Assembly: GCA_947566645.1 (NCBI GenBank)
Contig: CANOKL010000035.1
Span: 1-45,537 of the forward strand
Source of the DNA: an uncultured Lachnospiraceae bacterium
GTDB taxonomy: Bacteria > Bacillota > Clostridia > Lachnospirales > Lachnospiraceae
Length of the DNA stretch: 45,537 bases
Direction of reading: 5' to 3'
Part shown: positions 7,605 to 17,610 of the stretch, in pieces
How the letters are laid out: every line of letters begins with the position of its first letter
How positions within the stretch are numbered: position 1 is the stretch's first letter
Position numbers and translations under genes: made by a program
Notes under the pieces: model-generated
Database searches by the model: none
Told to the model about the DNA's origin: nothing
The model's input: the letters and a program-made list of their open reading frames with translations, nothing else

Positions 7605-10600
7605 CTATTTGATTCTGATTGTTACTGTTTTCTTCTTGCCGCTTCCGTCTGTTGCCATTGCAGTAATCGTTACCTTTTTGCCTTTTCCTGCCTTCAGGGC
7701 TGTTACCTTTCCCTTGCTGTTTACTTTTGCATATTTTGTATTACTGCTTGTCCATTTCAGTTTCTTGCTGGCATTTTTCGCTGCGGTTACTTTTGCTTTC
7801 AGCTGCAGTTTCCTGCCTGCCTTGACTGATTTCTTGCCTGAAATGGCGATCTTCTTTACAACGCCCTTCATGATTTTAATCTTATAGGATGCCTTTTTGC
7901 CGCTGCCGTCTGCTGCTGTTGCTGTGATGGTAACAGATCTGCCGCCTGCTTTGGACTTGATCTTTACAAGGCCCTTGCTGTTTACGGTTGCAATCTTTGG
8001 ATTGCTGGATTTCCAGATTACTTTCTTATTTGCTGCATTGGAAGGTGAAATGACTGCTTTAAGCTGAATCTTCTTTCCTGCTGCAATTTTTCCTGAAATT
8101 CCGGATATCTTGATCCTGGATACCTTTATTACCGTCTGCACGGTGCTGGCAGCTGCCTTCTTAAGGCCTTTCACTGCATCGTCCAGTGCCTGGGTCTGGG
8201 CATGGACTTCTGCCTGGGTTGCGTTCTCTTTATCCAGGACTGCTTTTGCTGCTTCCAGCGCCTTTGTAAGAGCTGCATAACTCTCTGCTGTATAGCCGTC
8301 TGGTTTGATGGCTTTCGCTTCGTTATATTTAGCCCTTAATACGTCTTTATTCGCTGCTTTCTTTTCCAGTTTTTCCAGTTTCTGGAGCGCTTCGCTAAGC
8401 CGGGTGCTTGCATCATTGATCTGCTGCTGTGTGGCATTGGGGTTTGCGGATACTTCCTTTACGGCATTCAGTGCTTCCTGCATTGCTGCCCAGCTTTCTG
8501 CTGTGTACTCCTCTTCGTTCACATTGTCCGCATAATCAATGATTGTGTTGAGTCCTGTCTTGTTGGATCCCTCCAGTGCAATCATTGCATCTCTGAGCGC
8601 TTTTGTTGCGGCATCCACTTCTTCCTGTGTTACTTTTTCTCCGACCAGTACCTTGTCGGCATCTTCAAGTGCTTTCTCCAGTGCTGTCCATGACTTTTCT
8701 GTATAAGCGTTCTTGTCCAGTGCCTTTGTACGCTCAATTGCAGTCTTTAATTCCTCTTTATCTATGGTTGTCTTTGCTTCCAGCTGCCGGATCGATTCAC
8801 TGAGCTGATAGGTTGCGGCATCCACATCTGTCTGTACAGCCTCTGGGTCAGCCGCTATCTTCTCGGCTGCCTTAAGCTCATCTGTCATGATCTTCCACTT
8901 ATCTGCTTTGTCTTTGTAATCTTCTTCCTTTAGCTCTTTTGCTCTTTCTATGGCTGCATTCAGACCGCTCTTATCAACGTTTTCCAGATTCCTGAGCGCC
9001 TCTCTGAGTGCAACTGTTGCTGCAATTACCTCTTCCTGTGTTGCCTCTTCCTTCTGGGACACTTCATTCGCTTTCTGGAGGGCTTCCTGAAGAGCTGCCC
9101 AGCTTGACGCCCTGTAGTTGTCCTGCTTGTCGCTCAGTCCGTTTGCACGGTTAATCGCAACATTTAATCCGTTCTTATTGATTGTTCCCGGATCCAGGTC
9201 GAAGACTGCTGCATATAGTTTACGGGTCGCTTCGTCGATGTCTGCCTGTGCTGCATCCGGCTGCTCATCCCTCATTGCAATTGCTTCTGCAAGTGCAGCC
9301 TGCATAGCAGCCCATCCTTCCGGATTCTCTGTGTATGCACTTTCCTCTAACTGCTGCGCGTGCTCTATGGCAGCCTTAAGCCCTGTTTTATCACTTACTT
9401 TTAATTTCTCAAACGCTTCCCTGAGTGCTGCTGTTGCCTCATTAACCTCATCCTGAGATTTTGCCGCGTCTGCCTCTACCTCTTTTGCATTCTTAAGAGC
9501 CGCCTGAAGCTCTGCCCAGCTTGCCGCTGTATAGTAGGCCTCTCCTTTCAGCTCATTTTCTCTGGCAATCGCATTGCGTAATGCAACCTTCAGGACGCTT
9601 GTTCTCTCTTCAAGCTCCCGGAGCGCCTTCCGAAGCTCAGATGTCTTTTTATCAACAGCCTCCTGCAGTATCTCTCTGTCGGCCGCTGCTTCTTTTGCCT
9701 CTTTTAATGCCTTCTGCAGGGCATCCCAGCTCTTGGCTGTATAAACGTTTTCCTTCCCGTTTTCGCCCTCTGCAAATGCAATTGCCGCATTCAGTCCTGT
9801 TTTGTCAACAGGTACTAAGCCTGATATTGCTTCTCTGAGTGCTTCTCTCGCTGCTGTTACTTGCTGCAGCGTTGCAGTTTCGCTCTCCTTGACAGACCTG
9901 GCTTCGTCAAGTTTCGTTTTCATTACAGACCAGCTTGATGCTGTATAGTCGCTTTCCTTCCTGGCTTCTGCATCCTCAATTGCGGTTCTTAATAAAGTGC
10001 TTTCTCCAGATTTTTTAACTTCGTTTCTCTCCTTCAGATCAGCAAGCTTCTGTTCAAGCAGATCTGATGCTTCATCTACAGCCTTCTTTTCGGCATCACC
10101 ATTCTGAGCCACCTCTTTTGCTTTTGCAAGTGCATCCCGCATCTCGGCCCAGGTATTCTTAAGCTCACTGTAATCGGCTTCTGTCTCTTTCTCTGCAAGT
10201 GCAATTGCCGCATTCAGCCTCGCTCTGTCTCCTGTCTCCTTCAATGCGTCTGCCGCGGCCTTCAATGTGCTCTTTGCTGCATCTATCTCTGCCTGTGTTG
10301 CACCTGCCTTGTCCAGGATTGTTTTGGCAGCTGTCAGTGCATCATGGAATGTTCTCCAGCTTGTTTCTGTGTATTTTTCTGCTGTCTTATCTGCATTCGC
10401 ATTATATAAAGTCTGCAGTTCTGTCTTATCTCCCGGAGCTGGTTTCTCCAGGCCTTCAAGTGCAGCCTGCAATGCAGCCTTTGCTTCCTCTACCTCTGTC
10501 TGCGTTGCATCAGCTTTGTCCAGGACTTCTTTGGCAGCCGTCAGAGCGTCATGGAATGTTTTCCAGCTTGCTTCTGTGTATTCTCCTTCTGTCTTATTCT

Positions 10601-13600
10601 GGTTCGCATTATAGAGTGCCTGCAGTTCTGATTTGTCTGTTTTTACGGTCAATGTAACAACTACCGTTTTGCTTTGATTTTCGCTATTCGTTACCTTAAC
10701 TGATATCGGATAAGTCCCTGCTGTCAGACCCTCTGCAATACCGATCTGCTGTGTAGCTTCATCCCATGTAATCTTTCCACTTCCCTTTTCACAGGTTACT
10801 TCTACCTGGAACGGACCATTTCCCTTGAGTGCAAAGCTATTTGTCTTAACAGCCTTATACCCTTCCATCACTGTCAGCTCTGTGATACCTTCAATATCCA
10901 CAGGTGTCGGAATATTGAGCAGGATAGACGGCGCCATATCTGATGTGGCATTCTTGAATCCATCCGCACCCTCACGACTTACAAAATAGATCTCCGCTCC
11001 TATTGTTTCACAAACAGCAAGTGTCAGTTCTTCCTTGCCACTCTCTATTGCTGCATTTACAAAGCCTGTAATATCTGCCACTGCCTTTGCACCATTAATT
11101 GCCTGATTATCTCCAGCTGGTTTATCCTGCGCTGCTGTCCCCAGCTTGAATGGCGCAGACTCGACAGCATTCTCTGCAGTAAGTGTGGGCTTAGTATTCC
11201 ATGTAATGCCTGTCTCACTCCAATTAGAGTCCTCCACAACACTGACTCTGACTGTCTCGTCCACATCGGCAAATTTGTTGTCCCTCTTAATAATATAAGT
11301 CAGGGCAAGCTCAGCCTTGTCAAAGAGATCCTTTTGTTTCTTGATTTCAGCAAGATTGAATTTTAAATAAGTAACCTTTGCATCCGCCGTATCACCTGTA
11401 CTGGTGTTTGTGAGATTTTCATTCATGTTTCCATGGCTGCCTGTCAGGTGACATGTCAAATATCTTGTCGTGCCGAAATTCTGATTTTTTTCTGCCTTCC
11501 ATGTTGCAAGATGTGCATCTTCTGCCACTTGATACCCCTCTGCTGAATTCTTAGAAGAGCCTACCTGGATTCTTACAGTCTGGCTTACTGGTTTTCCTGT
11601 ATAGTCCTGTACACTGAAAGTAATATTATATGATTTACCAATATCTTCTTCGGCTGGCGTCCATTTAAATTCCCCATTTGCTGTATCAAAAGAGGCTTCA
11701 TTCATGGCACTTACATCTGCTGCATTTATAGTAACATTATCTCCATCCGGGTCTTCGGCATATACATAAAACACAAGGGGATTCCCCGCATATGCCTGTA
11801 TTGTACTGCCCGGAGATGTGATAACCGGAAGTTTATTCTCCACTACAGGCTTTCCGTCTGCAAGAAATACAAATTCGCCAACATCATTTCCTACGGTCAA
11901 ATCCAACTGACTGGTGTATCTCACCAGTTCGCCGCCAAGGTAGAGATCTTCCACTCTCACATGATTAATTTTTTTGAATGCAACAGGGGTCGTTGCATCT
12001 TTGAACCAACAGTTTTTCAAAACTACCTGATCTGGATTATAGTTGTTTAGGTCGTTTGTATTCGGAAATCTTGCACTATTGTTTCCGGCAGTTGCTGTAA
12101 AGGAGCAGTCGTTAAATATGAGACTCTCATAATTAGGATTACAGTGATTAGTTCCATTCTGAATGCTGAGTGCACCGCCTCCCAAGTTAGGACTCCATCC
12201 CTGCACATGCAGAGTATTCACATTATTGAACTCATAGTTCTTCATCTGATAACTACCGCCGTCTTCTTTCCATCTGGTATTATGACCGAGACGGACTGCA
12301 TTTGCAAACGTGCTCCATCCAAGTGTATTATTAATACTAAAGTTTTCTGAGTCCTTCGTATCCCACTGCAATCTATTCTTATTATAAATGCCGGCCGCTG
12401 CCATAATGTTTTTCTCAGCTTGATCTATTCCATCTGGATTACTCAGATCAAGCTTCGACTGACTGATCTCTCCCACCGGAAATCCGTCACTTGGATTGTA
12501 ATGTCCTGATGCAAATGTATCATCATTTCCCATGGTAATTGCGCCATTTACCGTAATATTTTTGCCACTGGTCAGATCAAGTCCATCTACCCATGAATGC
12601 TGGAACGGCGAAAGTCCTTTGATATTATTATATGTGATATTTTCTCCTGTATGGCATTCCCAGTTCCACTGCTTTGCATCACGCAGATATGTATCGTTAA
12701 ATGTGATATTGCGGGACTGTACCACCATACTTCCGCCCTGATGTCCGGATAATCTCGCGTGAGCCTCGTCAATCGTCTTACAGCAAGTACCCTGTCCATC
12801 AAAGATTCCCCGGCCGGAAACTGTAATATTAGACGAATTCCAAATACCAATTGCCGGCTCCATCGCTTCCTGGCACTCTTGTATACGGTTTACCATCAAC
12901 GCATCCTCATCCACATAAATGTTCAGAGCACCATCTTTCCCGTCTCCATCCCAGTTTTTAATAGAAAGACCAGACCATATATAAGTGCCTGCCGGAAAAT
13001 AAATCGTATCCAGGGTACTATTCTTTTTTACTTCCTCAAGCGCTGCCTGAAATGCATCGGAAACATCGTTCGCGGGTCTTACACGCTTATTTGGAAACTT
13101 CACTTTTCCCGCCCAATAATCCTCATATACACCGTCCCCATAGTTCCATGTATACTCTACAGAATCATTTGCTGAAGTATCTGTTACCTGACCTGCCTCC
13201 CTGCACTTTTCTCCAATTTGATCTTTAATCGGATGTTCTTTTAGGTAGTTATCGGAAAATTCCTTAAAATTCAGAACATTTTTTCCATTGATATCAGGCT
13301 TACCGGTTTCAGTTGGATCATTAATAATCGCAAGCTGCGGTTTTCCGTTCCGGTCATTTTCTGTACCATTAATATTTACAATACAGTACCGAAGCCCTTC
13401 CGACATTTGGAAAGTAAGTGTCTTTTTATCTTCACTGATCCGCAAATTCTCCTGGGGATAATATCTCTCTGGATATACAATTGCACTCTCAATCGCTGTA
13501 CCATCCTTCATGGTCACCTCAAAGACCGGCTGTGAATCATCTGATGAAAATCTTGCTACATCCATATGATAGAACTTTCCAGTTCCGCTTTGTTTTTGAT

Positions 13601-13910
13601 ATTTATATACAGAAACACTTGTTCCATTTGCTTTCAGATCATACTTCGTGGACTCTTGATACTGTGCTGATTTAAGAGGATCGTCGTTTGCAACAACCGC
13701 AGATTCATCGGCCTCTGTTGCAGGATCATCTCCTGATTTCCCATAATCATGAACTGCGCCTCTTCCATCTGTCTGAAATACTGACGCATTCCCTGTCTCT
13801 GCATTTCTTTCTTCCGCCTCCACTGACAGCGCCGATACCGGTACCATGGTTACTGCCATAAAGGCGCTCATTGCCAGTGCTGCTGTTCGTTTTAACCAAC
13901 CAGTTTTCAT
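7605..13910 (-). CDS. Giant secreted parallel beta-helix protein with 12 FIVAR repeats
   Basis: A 2101-residue protein. A signal peptide (about 1-32) is followed by a right-handed parallel beta-helix (about 280-665) of the pectinase/GH28-GH49 type with GRGIFDGQG near 365, WVDGLDL near 442 and GNDDTFASGHY near 461; these acidic residues are likely catalytic. Then come a cadherin/He_PIG-like Ig domain (about 695-785), a DNRLRE-type module (about 790-998), another Ig-like domain (to about 1090), 12 FIVAR-type three-helix repeats (about 1090-1920, motif YTxxSWxxLxxAL...ATQxEVDxA) and two Big_2 domains. No LPXTG motif is visible. It is probably an extracellular polysaccharide-degrading or -binding enzyme; the substrate is unknown. 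An AAAGGAGGAAAAAT ribosome site precedes the ATG. It lies 67 bp behind an AraC regulator that may control it. Confidence 0.88.
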   Translation of the reverse strand: MKTGWLKRTAALAMSAFMAVTMVPVSALSVEAEERNAETGNASVFQTDGRGAVHDYGKSGDDPATEADESAVVANDDPLKSAQYQESTKYDLKANGTSVSVYKYQKQSGTGKFYHMDVARFSSDDSQPVFEVTMKDGTAIESAIVYPERYYPQENLRISEDKKTLTFQMSEGLRYCIVNINGTENDRNGKPQLAIINDPTETGKPDINGKNVLNFKEFSDNYLKEHPIKDQIGEKCREAGQVTDTSANDSVEYTWNYGDGVYEDYWAGKVKFPNKRVRPANDVSDAFQAALEEVKKNSTLDTIYFPAGTYIWSGLSIKNWDGDGKDGALNIYVDEDALMVNRIQECQEAMEPAIGIWNSSNITVSGRGIFDGQGTCCKTIDEAHARLSGHQGGSMVVQSRNITFNDTYLRDAKQWNWECHTGENITYNNIKGLSPFQHSWVDGLDLTSGKNITVNGAITMGNDDTFASGHYNPSDGFPVGEISQSKLDLSNPDGIDQAEKNIMAAAGIYNKNRLQWDTKDSENFSINNTLGWSTFANAVRLGHNTRWKEDGGSYQMKNYEFNNVNTLHVQGWSPNLGGGALSIQNGTNHCNPNYESLIFNDCSFTATAGNNSARFPNTNDLNNYNPDQVVLKNCWFKDATTPVAFKKINHVRVEDLYLGGELVRYTSQLDLTVGNDVGEFVFLADGKPVVENKLPVITSPGSTIQAYAGNPLVFYVYAEDPDGDNVTINAADVSAMNEASFDTANGEFKWTPAEEDIGKSYNITFSVQDYTGKPVSQTVRIQVGSSKNSAEGYQVAEDAHLATWKAEKNQNFGTTRYLTCHLTGSHGNMNENLTNTSTGDTADAKVTYLKFNLAEIKKQKDLFDKAELALTYIIKRDNKFADVDETVRVSVVEDSNWSETGITWNTKPTLTAENAVESAPFKLGTAAQDKPAGDNQAINGAKAVADITGFVNAAIESGKEELTLAVCETIGAEIYFVSREGADGFKNATSDMAPSILLNIPTPVDIEGITELTVMEGYKAVKTNSFALKGNGPFQVEVTCEKGSGKITWDEATQQIGIAEGLTAGTYPISVKVTNSENQSKTVVVTLTVKTDKSELQALYNANQNKTEGEYTEASWKTFHDALTAAKEVLDKADATQTEVEEAKAALQAALEGLEKPAPGDKTELQTLYNANADKTAEKYTETSWRTFHDALTAAKTILDKAGATQAEIDAAKSTLKAAADALKETGDRARLNAAIALAEKETEADYSELKNTWAEMRDALAKAKEVAQNGDAEKKAVDEASDLLEQKLADLKERNEVKKSGESTLLRTAIEDAEARKESDYTASSWSVMKTKLDEARSVKESETATLQQVTAAREALREAISGLVPVDKTGLNAAIAFAEGENGKENVYTAKSWDALQKALKEAKEAAADREILQEAVDKKTSELRKALRELEERTSVLKVALRNAIARENELKGEAYYTAASWAELQAALKNAKEVEADAAKSQDEVNEATAALREAFEKLKVSDKTGLKAAIEHAQQLEESAYTENPEGWAAMQAALAEAIAMRDEQPDAAQADIDEATRKLYAAVFDLDPGTINKNGLNVAINRANGLSDKQDNYRASSWAALQEALQKANEVSQKEEATQEEVIAATVALREALRNLENVDKSGLNAAIERAKELKEEDYKDKADKWKIMTDELKAAEKIAADPEAVQTDVDAATYQLSESIRQLEAKTTIDKEELKTAIERTKALDKNAYTEKSWTALEKALEDADKVLVGEKVTQEEVDAATKALRDAMIALEGSNKTGLNTIIDYADNVNEEEYTAESWAAMQEALNAVKEVSANPNATQQQINDASTRLSEALQKLEKLEKKAANKDVLRAKYNEAKAIKPDGYTAESYAALTKALEAAKAVLDKENATQAEVHAQTQALDDAVKGLKKAAASTVQTVIKVSRIKISGISGKIAAGKKIQLKAVISPSNAANKKVIWKSSNPKIATVNSKGLVKIKSKAGGRSVTITATAADGSGKKASYKIKIMKGVVKKIAISGKKSVKAGRKLQLKAKVTAAKNASKKLKWTSSNTKYAKVNSKGKVTALKAGKGKKVTITAMATDGSGKKKTVTIRIK

Positions 13911-13977
13911 ATTTTTCCTCCTTTACCAAATGTTTCCCGGCATTCCTTCTATATCTTCAAATGCCTCATTCCGCCGC

Positions 13978-14940
13978 CTACCAGCCCTTCAGGACGGACA
14001 CCTTATAATTCCGCAGATTATTCTCACTCTGTCCCTCCATCTTCTTCCACTGCAGCGGTGAATATCCTGTCAGTTTTTTAAAACTCCGGATGAACGATCC
14101 TGCCGTATGAAAACCCGTCTTCAAAGCAATCTCCTCCACCCTGTCTTCCGTCGTCTTAAGCAGTTCACAGGCTTTCTCAATCCTCACCAGATTGACATAC
14201 TCTGCCGGAGCAGTGTGCATACAGCTGCGAAACTTTCTACGAAAATTCGAGGAGCTCATATGAGACAATTCCGCCAGTTCTTTTATCGTAAAGTCCTCCA
14301 TATAGTGCTCTTCGATATAATTCAGCGCATCCAGAATCGCCCGGTCCAGAATCTCACTGCAAAGACCTGTTTCTGTAAATTCCTCCTCATACTGTCCCTC
14401 ATTTTCCATATGCCTTACAATCTTCATCAAAAAAGACCACAGAAAGCCTTCCATACAGTATCTGTAAAACCTCTCCTTTCTCCGCATCTCCTCAAACATC
14501 AGCCTAAGCAACATATCCAGTTCAGGCTCCTGCTTCCCCGAAATACAAAAGGAGTGTCCATTCAGTCTCCTAAGCAGCGTGCTGATATGATTTGCTGTAT
14601 CCCCATATACCGTACCTGCATAATTCGGAAATACTTTCCTCAAAAACCGCCCCGTATCTACAAACAGATACTCCCACCGGTTCGGCTCCTCATCAGTCTG
14701 CATCGTATGGTGCGGAAAATTTTTAGGGACGATCGTAATACTTCCAGGTCCGTAGCTCTCCGCTCTCTGCCCGAAATACACTTTTCCCTGTCCGTAATAG
14801 CAGTAACCGATCTCAAGACAGTTATGGAAGTGCATGGGGTCATTTCCATATTCCCGGATCCATTCCTCGCCCTGCAGTGCAATCAATGGCATGTCAGCGG
14901 GTATTTCATAATATCGAAACTCCACACTTTCCTTTTCCAT
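13978..14940 (-). CDS. AraC-family transcriptional regulator (paralogue 1)
   Basis: A 320-residue regulator. The N-terminal cupin-type sensor domain includes DPMHFHNCLEIGYCYYGQG near residue 35 and PKNFPHHT near 72. The C-terminal double helix-turn-helix (about 220-315) has FTIKELAELSHMSSSNFRRKF and VEEIALKTGFHTAGSFIRSFK, then TGYSPLQWKK. The start is ATG 14940, 5 nt after GGAGG; an upstream ATG at 15024 has no ribosome site. It ends VSVLKGW. Its neighbour at 15131-16102 is a clear paralogue. It lies just upstream of the giant surface protein gene on the same strand and is the likely local regulator, probably sensing a sugar. Confidence 0.9.
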   Translation of the reverse strand: MEKESVEFRYYEIPADMPLIALQGEEWIREYGNDPMHFHNCLEIGYCYYGQGKVYFGQRAESYGPGSITIVPKNFPHHTMQTDEEPNRWEYLFVDTGRFLRKVFPNYAGTVYGDTANHISTLLRRLNGHSFCISGKQEPELDMLLRLMFEEMRRKERFYRYCMEGFLWSFLMKIVRHMENEGQYEEEFTETGLCSEILDRAILDALNYIEEHYMEDFTIKELAELSHMSSSNFRRKFRSCMHTAPAEYVNLVRIEKACELLKTTEDRVEEIALKTGFHTAGSFIRSFKKLTGYSPLQWKKMEGQSENNLRNYKVSVLKGW

Positions 14941-15109
14941 GGCTTCCTCCTGTCCCTGGAACTGCACCCGTTTCAGTGCCTTCCCGGTAGGCTGAAATCG
15001 TTTGCTTTTCCTGTTCTTTTGCAATTAACTGACATAATTATTATACCAAACAACATGCACAAAGAATTTACAGAAATGCCACAAAAATTAACACTTTCGA
15101 CCCAAAATA

Positions 15110-15155
15110 TCAATTGGGGACGGGGCATTTTTAAAAATGCCCCGTCCCCAATTGA
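15110..15155. repeat. GGGGACGGGG palindrome, copy R3
   Basis: A perfect 46-bp palindrome with 23-bp arms centred at 15132|15133, the same sequence as copy R2. It supplies the last codons and stop of the AraC gene at 15131-16102 (tail QLGTGHF). Confidence 0.95.
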
Positions 15156-16102
15156 GGTGCCGAGTTCCATCCTTTTAATACTTCTACTTTAAACTCTATC
15201 AGAAGATCATCTTTATTTCTTGCCATCGCCCTCCATTCTCTGGGCGTATACCCGGTGATGCTTTTAAAGTTCCTCAGAAAGGTTGCATGAACCGGAAATC
15301 CAACCTTCTCTCCAACCTCCTCCAGCCGGCCATTTCCCTTTCTGATCAGTTCGCATGCCTTCTCCACCCGCACAAGGCTCAGATACTTAACTGGAGATGT
15401 ATGCATATATTCTTCAAACACACGCCTGAAATAAGTCTCGCTCATATTAGACAGTTCTGCCATATCACTGATTTTTAAGTCTGACGCATAATTCTGGCTG
15501 ATATAGTCCAGAACTCTCACGATGCCCTCGTAATTTTCCTCACTTTTTTCCGGATGCTCCACTTTGTCCCTTATATGCTCATTGAGAGTAATAATTTTCA
15601 GCAGTAATGCCAGCAGCATATGCTTTACCATCTCCTTATGGAGGCTTTTTTTCTGTTCTATGCCGCGGAAGATCATATTTATAGCTGCCAGCATATCTGG
15701 CTGGTCCTGTGCATGAACCAGGAACATCCGGGCATCCAGCCTTTTGACAAGCTGCTCTGCATGCCTGGTTTTATCTGTATAGGCTTCTCTTATCATCCTT
15801 TCTGCATCAACGAAGAGATATTCCCACTTCTGTGCCTGGTTCTCCGGCTCCACCTTTGTACGGTGGGGCTGATTCCGCGGGATAACGGTAATGGTTCCGT
15901 CCCGGTAGGGAATCTCTTCTTTTCCCAACTGCATTATGCCCTCCCCGTAACGGCAGATTCCGATTTCCAGGAAATTGTGGAAATGCATGGGATCTGTTCC
16001 ATAGATGCCCTCCCACTTCTCCCCTGTAAGTGCAATTACCGGGAAGTCCTGCGGCACCTCATAGTAGCGGTATTCAATCTTTTCCTTCTGCGTCTGCTTC
16101 AT
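15131..16102 (-). CDS. AraC-family transcriptional regulator (paralogue 2) with repeat-encoded tail
   Basis: A 323-residue regulator with the same plan as the gene at 13978: RYYEVP near residue 11, DPMHFHNFLEIGICRYGEG near 37, PRNQPHRT near 75, then two helix-turn-helix units (LKISDMAELSNMSETYFRRVF and VGEKVGFPVHATFLRNFK) and TGYTPREWRA. The paralogue stops at VSVLKGW, whereas this protein reads VEVLKGW and then continues NSAPQLGTGHF. The last residues come from palindrome R3. The start ATG at 16102 is preceded by AGGTG about 10 nt upstream. It lies 9 bp after the hydrolase gene at 16112, so the two are probably cotranscribed. Confidence 0.9.
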   Translation of the reverse strand: MKQTQKEKIEYRYYEVPQDFPVIALTGEKWEGIYGTDPMHFHNFLEIGICRYGEGIMQLGKEEIPYRDGTITVIPRNQPHRTKVEPENQAQKWEYLFVDAERMIREAYTDKTRHAEQLVKRLDARMFLVHAQDQPDMLAAINMIFRGIEQKKSLHKEMVKHMLLALLLKIITLNEHIRDKVEHPEKSEENYEGIVRVLDYISQNYASDLKISDMAELSNMSETYFRRVFEEYMHTSPVKYLSLVRVEKACELIRKGNGRLEEVGEKVGFPVHATFLRNFKSITGYTPREWRAMARNKDDLLIEFKVEVLKGWNSAPQLGTGHF

Positions 16103-16111
16103 TCCCTGGAA

Positions 16112-17398
16112 TCACCTGCCCTTTTCGCTTTTTTTAATCACGCCTGCCAGCAGCTTTGCTGCCAGCTTTGACCCTTCCTTATTCGGGTGGCGCTTATCGT
16201 CGCAATAGAGATTCTTCTTTTTGGATAATTTATAAAATGCCTTTCCAACGTCTGCAACCGGGACATGGTTCTTCTTTCCTATCTGATGATAGGTCCGGGA
16301 TACAATCCGGGACATCTGCTTATAGGTAACCCCCATCTTCTTCAGCTTTTTATGGCCTTTTTTATATGCCCATGTAGCATACAGCACTGGCGATGCCCCG
16401 TTTGCACGGACCCTGTCACATAGTCTGGCTGCATCTGCCATAAAGGTCTTTCTTGCCTGCACCGGTCCATGGCTCATACCCTGGAGGATCACATAATCCC
16501 ATTTCTCATCCTCCAGAGCCTTGCATGTAACCCTGCCCATCCTTGTATCCGGGTCAAGATGAGCCTCCAGCCCTGTATTGCCCTGTGTATGTGCCACAAC
16601 CTCCGCCCCTGTAAGCTTTGCCAGTGTCTTTGGCATCTTATTGTAATAAGTGAGGCTGTTACCAAGCATCAGGATCCTCATGCCGCGTCTCCTGTTAAAA
16701 ACACCCATCATATCCAGAATCTTCTCTGCCTCCAGCTTCCGGCCCTTTCCTACGGAAACCGTTACTGTTCCCTGCCTTTCATTTCTCCCGTAATTCATAT
16801 ACCAGGCGAAATGTTTCCCCTCTACCCGGTATTCCTCATAGGAGTCCGGCATCCGTAATCTGGCTGTTTTTATCCGCTCCTTCGTCTTGTCACTGTCATT
16901 CCTGTTATAGAGAGAAAGCACCTTCAGATTACTGTCTGACAAATCTCTGTCCGGATAGGAAGACAGAAGAATGAGGCCTTCGAATTTTTCACTGTTTTCC
17001 GCCGCATAATCCGCTGCCAGGACTCCTCCCCGGAAATTGCCGCCAAGATACCAGTATTTATGTGGATTCTCTCTCATTATCTGCTCTGCCTTGCTGTATT
17101 CGGATGCCGCAGACCCGGATGAAAGTTTTACCAGGAAGCAGTCCGCCCCTCCCCCGGCCACTTTCTTCAAAAGAGAGGAAGCTTTCTTCTTCCCGGATCT
17201 GGAATAAAAGATCAGCGCCTTGTCCTTTCCTGGTCCGTCATAAAAATAGCCGGTATCCGTCTTCGTCACCTTAACTTCCGTCTTCTTTCCGGTCTTTTCT
17301 GTTCCCTTCCGTTTTGCAGCACAACACCCTCTTACATCCCCGGCCGCCAGACTAATAACAATTAGAATAACAGCTATGCATCTCTTATATATTCTCAT
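16112..17398 (-). CDS. Secreted two-domain hydrolase: alpha/beta-hydrolase-like plus SGNH-like
   Basis: A signal peptide or anchor (MRIYKRCIAVILIVISLAAG) is followed by a first domain of about residues 45-215 that resembles an alpha/beta hydrolase. It has KYWYLGGNFRGGVLAADYA where the nucleophile elbow would be, with Asn in place of the expected Ser, and a late EGKHFAWY His. The second domain, about 235-425, is SGNH-like: MLGNSLTYYNKMP carries the block I Ser and DDKRHPNKEGSKLAA the block V Asp/His. The first domain is therefore probably inactive and the second probably an esterase or deacetylase. The start ATG at 17398 follows GAGAGGTGTGACAGG and gives 428 residues; an ATG at 17458 lacks a ribosome site. 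It is upstream of, and nearly adjacent to, the AraC gene. Confidence 0.75.
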   Translation of the reverse strand: MRIYKRCIAVILIVISLAAGDVRGCCAAKRKGTEKTGKKTEVKVTKTDTGYFYDGPGKDKALIFYSRSGKKKASSLLKKVAGGGADCFLVKLSSGSAASEYSKAEQIMRENPHKYWYLGGNFRGGVLAADYAAENSEKFEGLILLSSYPDRDLSDSNLKVLSLYNRNDSDKTKERIKTARLRMPDSYEEYRVEGKHFAWYMNYGRNERQGTVTVSVGKGRKLEAEKILDMMGVFNRRRGMRILMLGNSLTYYNKMPKTLAKLTGAEVVAHTQGNTGLEAHLDPDTRMGRVTCKALEDEKWDYVILQGMSHGPVQARKTFMADAARLCDRVRANGASPVLYATWAYKKGHKKLKKMGVTYKQMSRIVSRTYHQIGKKNHVPVADVGKAFYKLSKKKNLYCDDKRHPNKEGSKLAAKLLAGVIKKSEKGR

Positions 17399-17472
17399 CC
17401 TGTCACACCTCTCAAATAATATTAAAAAGAAAACTTTCTCATTTCTCAACAAGTGCACCCGAATTTTTCCTC

Positions 17473-17501
17473 TTGCACTAGAATATCAGATATGCTATAT
17501 T
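17473..17501 (+). promoter_or_regulatory. Promoter of a plus-strand small RNA
   Basis: TTGCAC (17473-17478), 17-bp spacer, TATATT (17496-17501). No ORF with a ribosome site follows, but a strong terminator lies about 100 bp downstream. Confidence 0.65.
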
Positions 17502-17507
17502 ATAGAT

Positions 17508-17610
17508 AGAAAAGGGAAAGCCACAGAAGCGGCTCTACCCCTAAACAATAACTTTTTACCTCATTAGAGGCAAGCCGTCACTATTGTGAGTAGTGGCGGC
17601 TATTTCTTTT
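17508..17610 (+). ncRNA. Candidate antisense small RNA of a type I toxin-antitoxin-like locus
   Basis: Predicted RNA of about 100 nt from the promoter at 17473-17501 to a terminator hairpin GCCGTCACTA...TAGTGGCGGC (17572-17600) followed by TATTTCTTTTTT. The U-tract of this terminator is the complement of the Lys codons ending the small peptide gene on the minus strand, so the RNA overlaps the 3' part of that message. The same geometry recurs at 24180-24298. The role is inferred from arrangement only. Confidence 0.5.
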
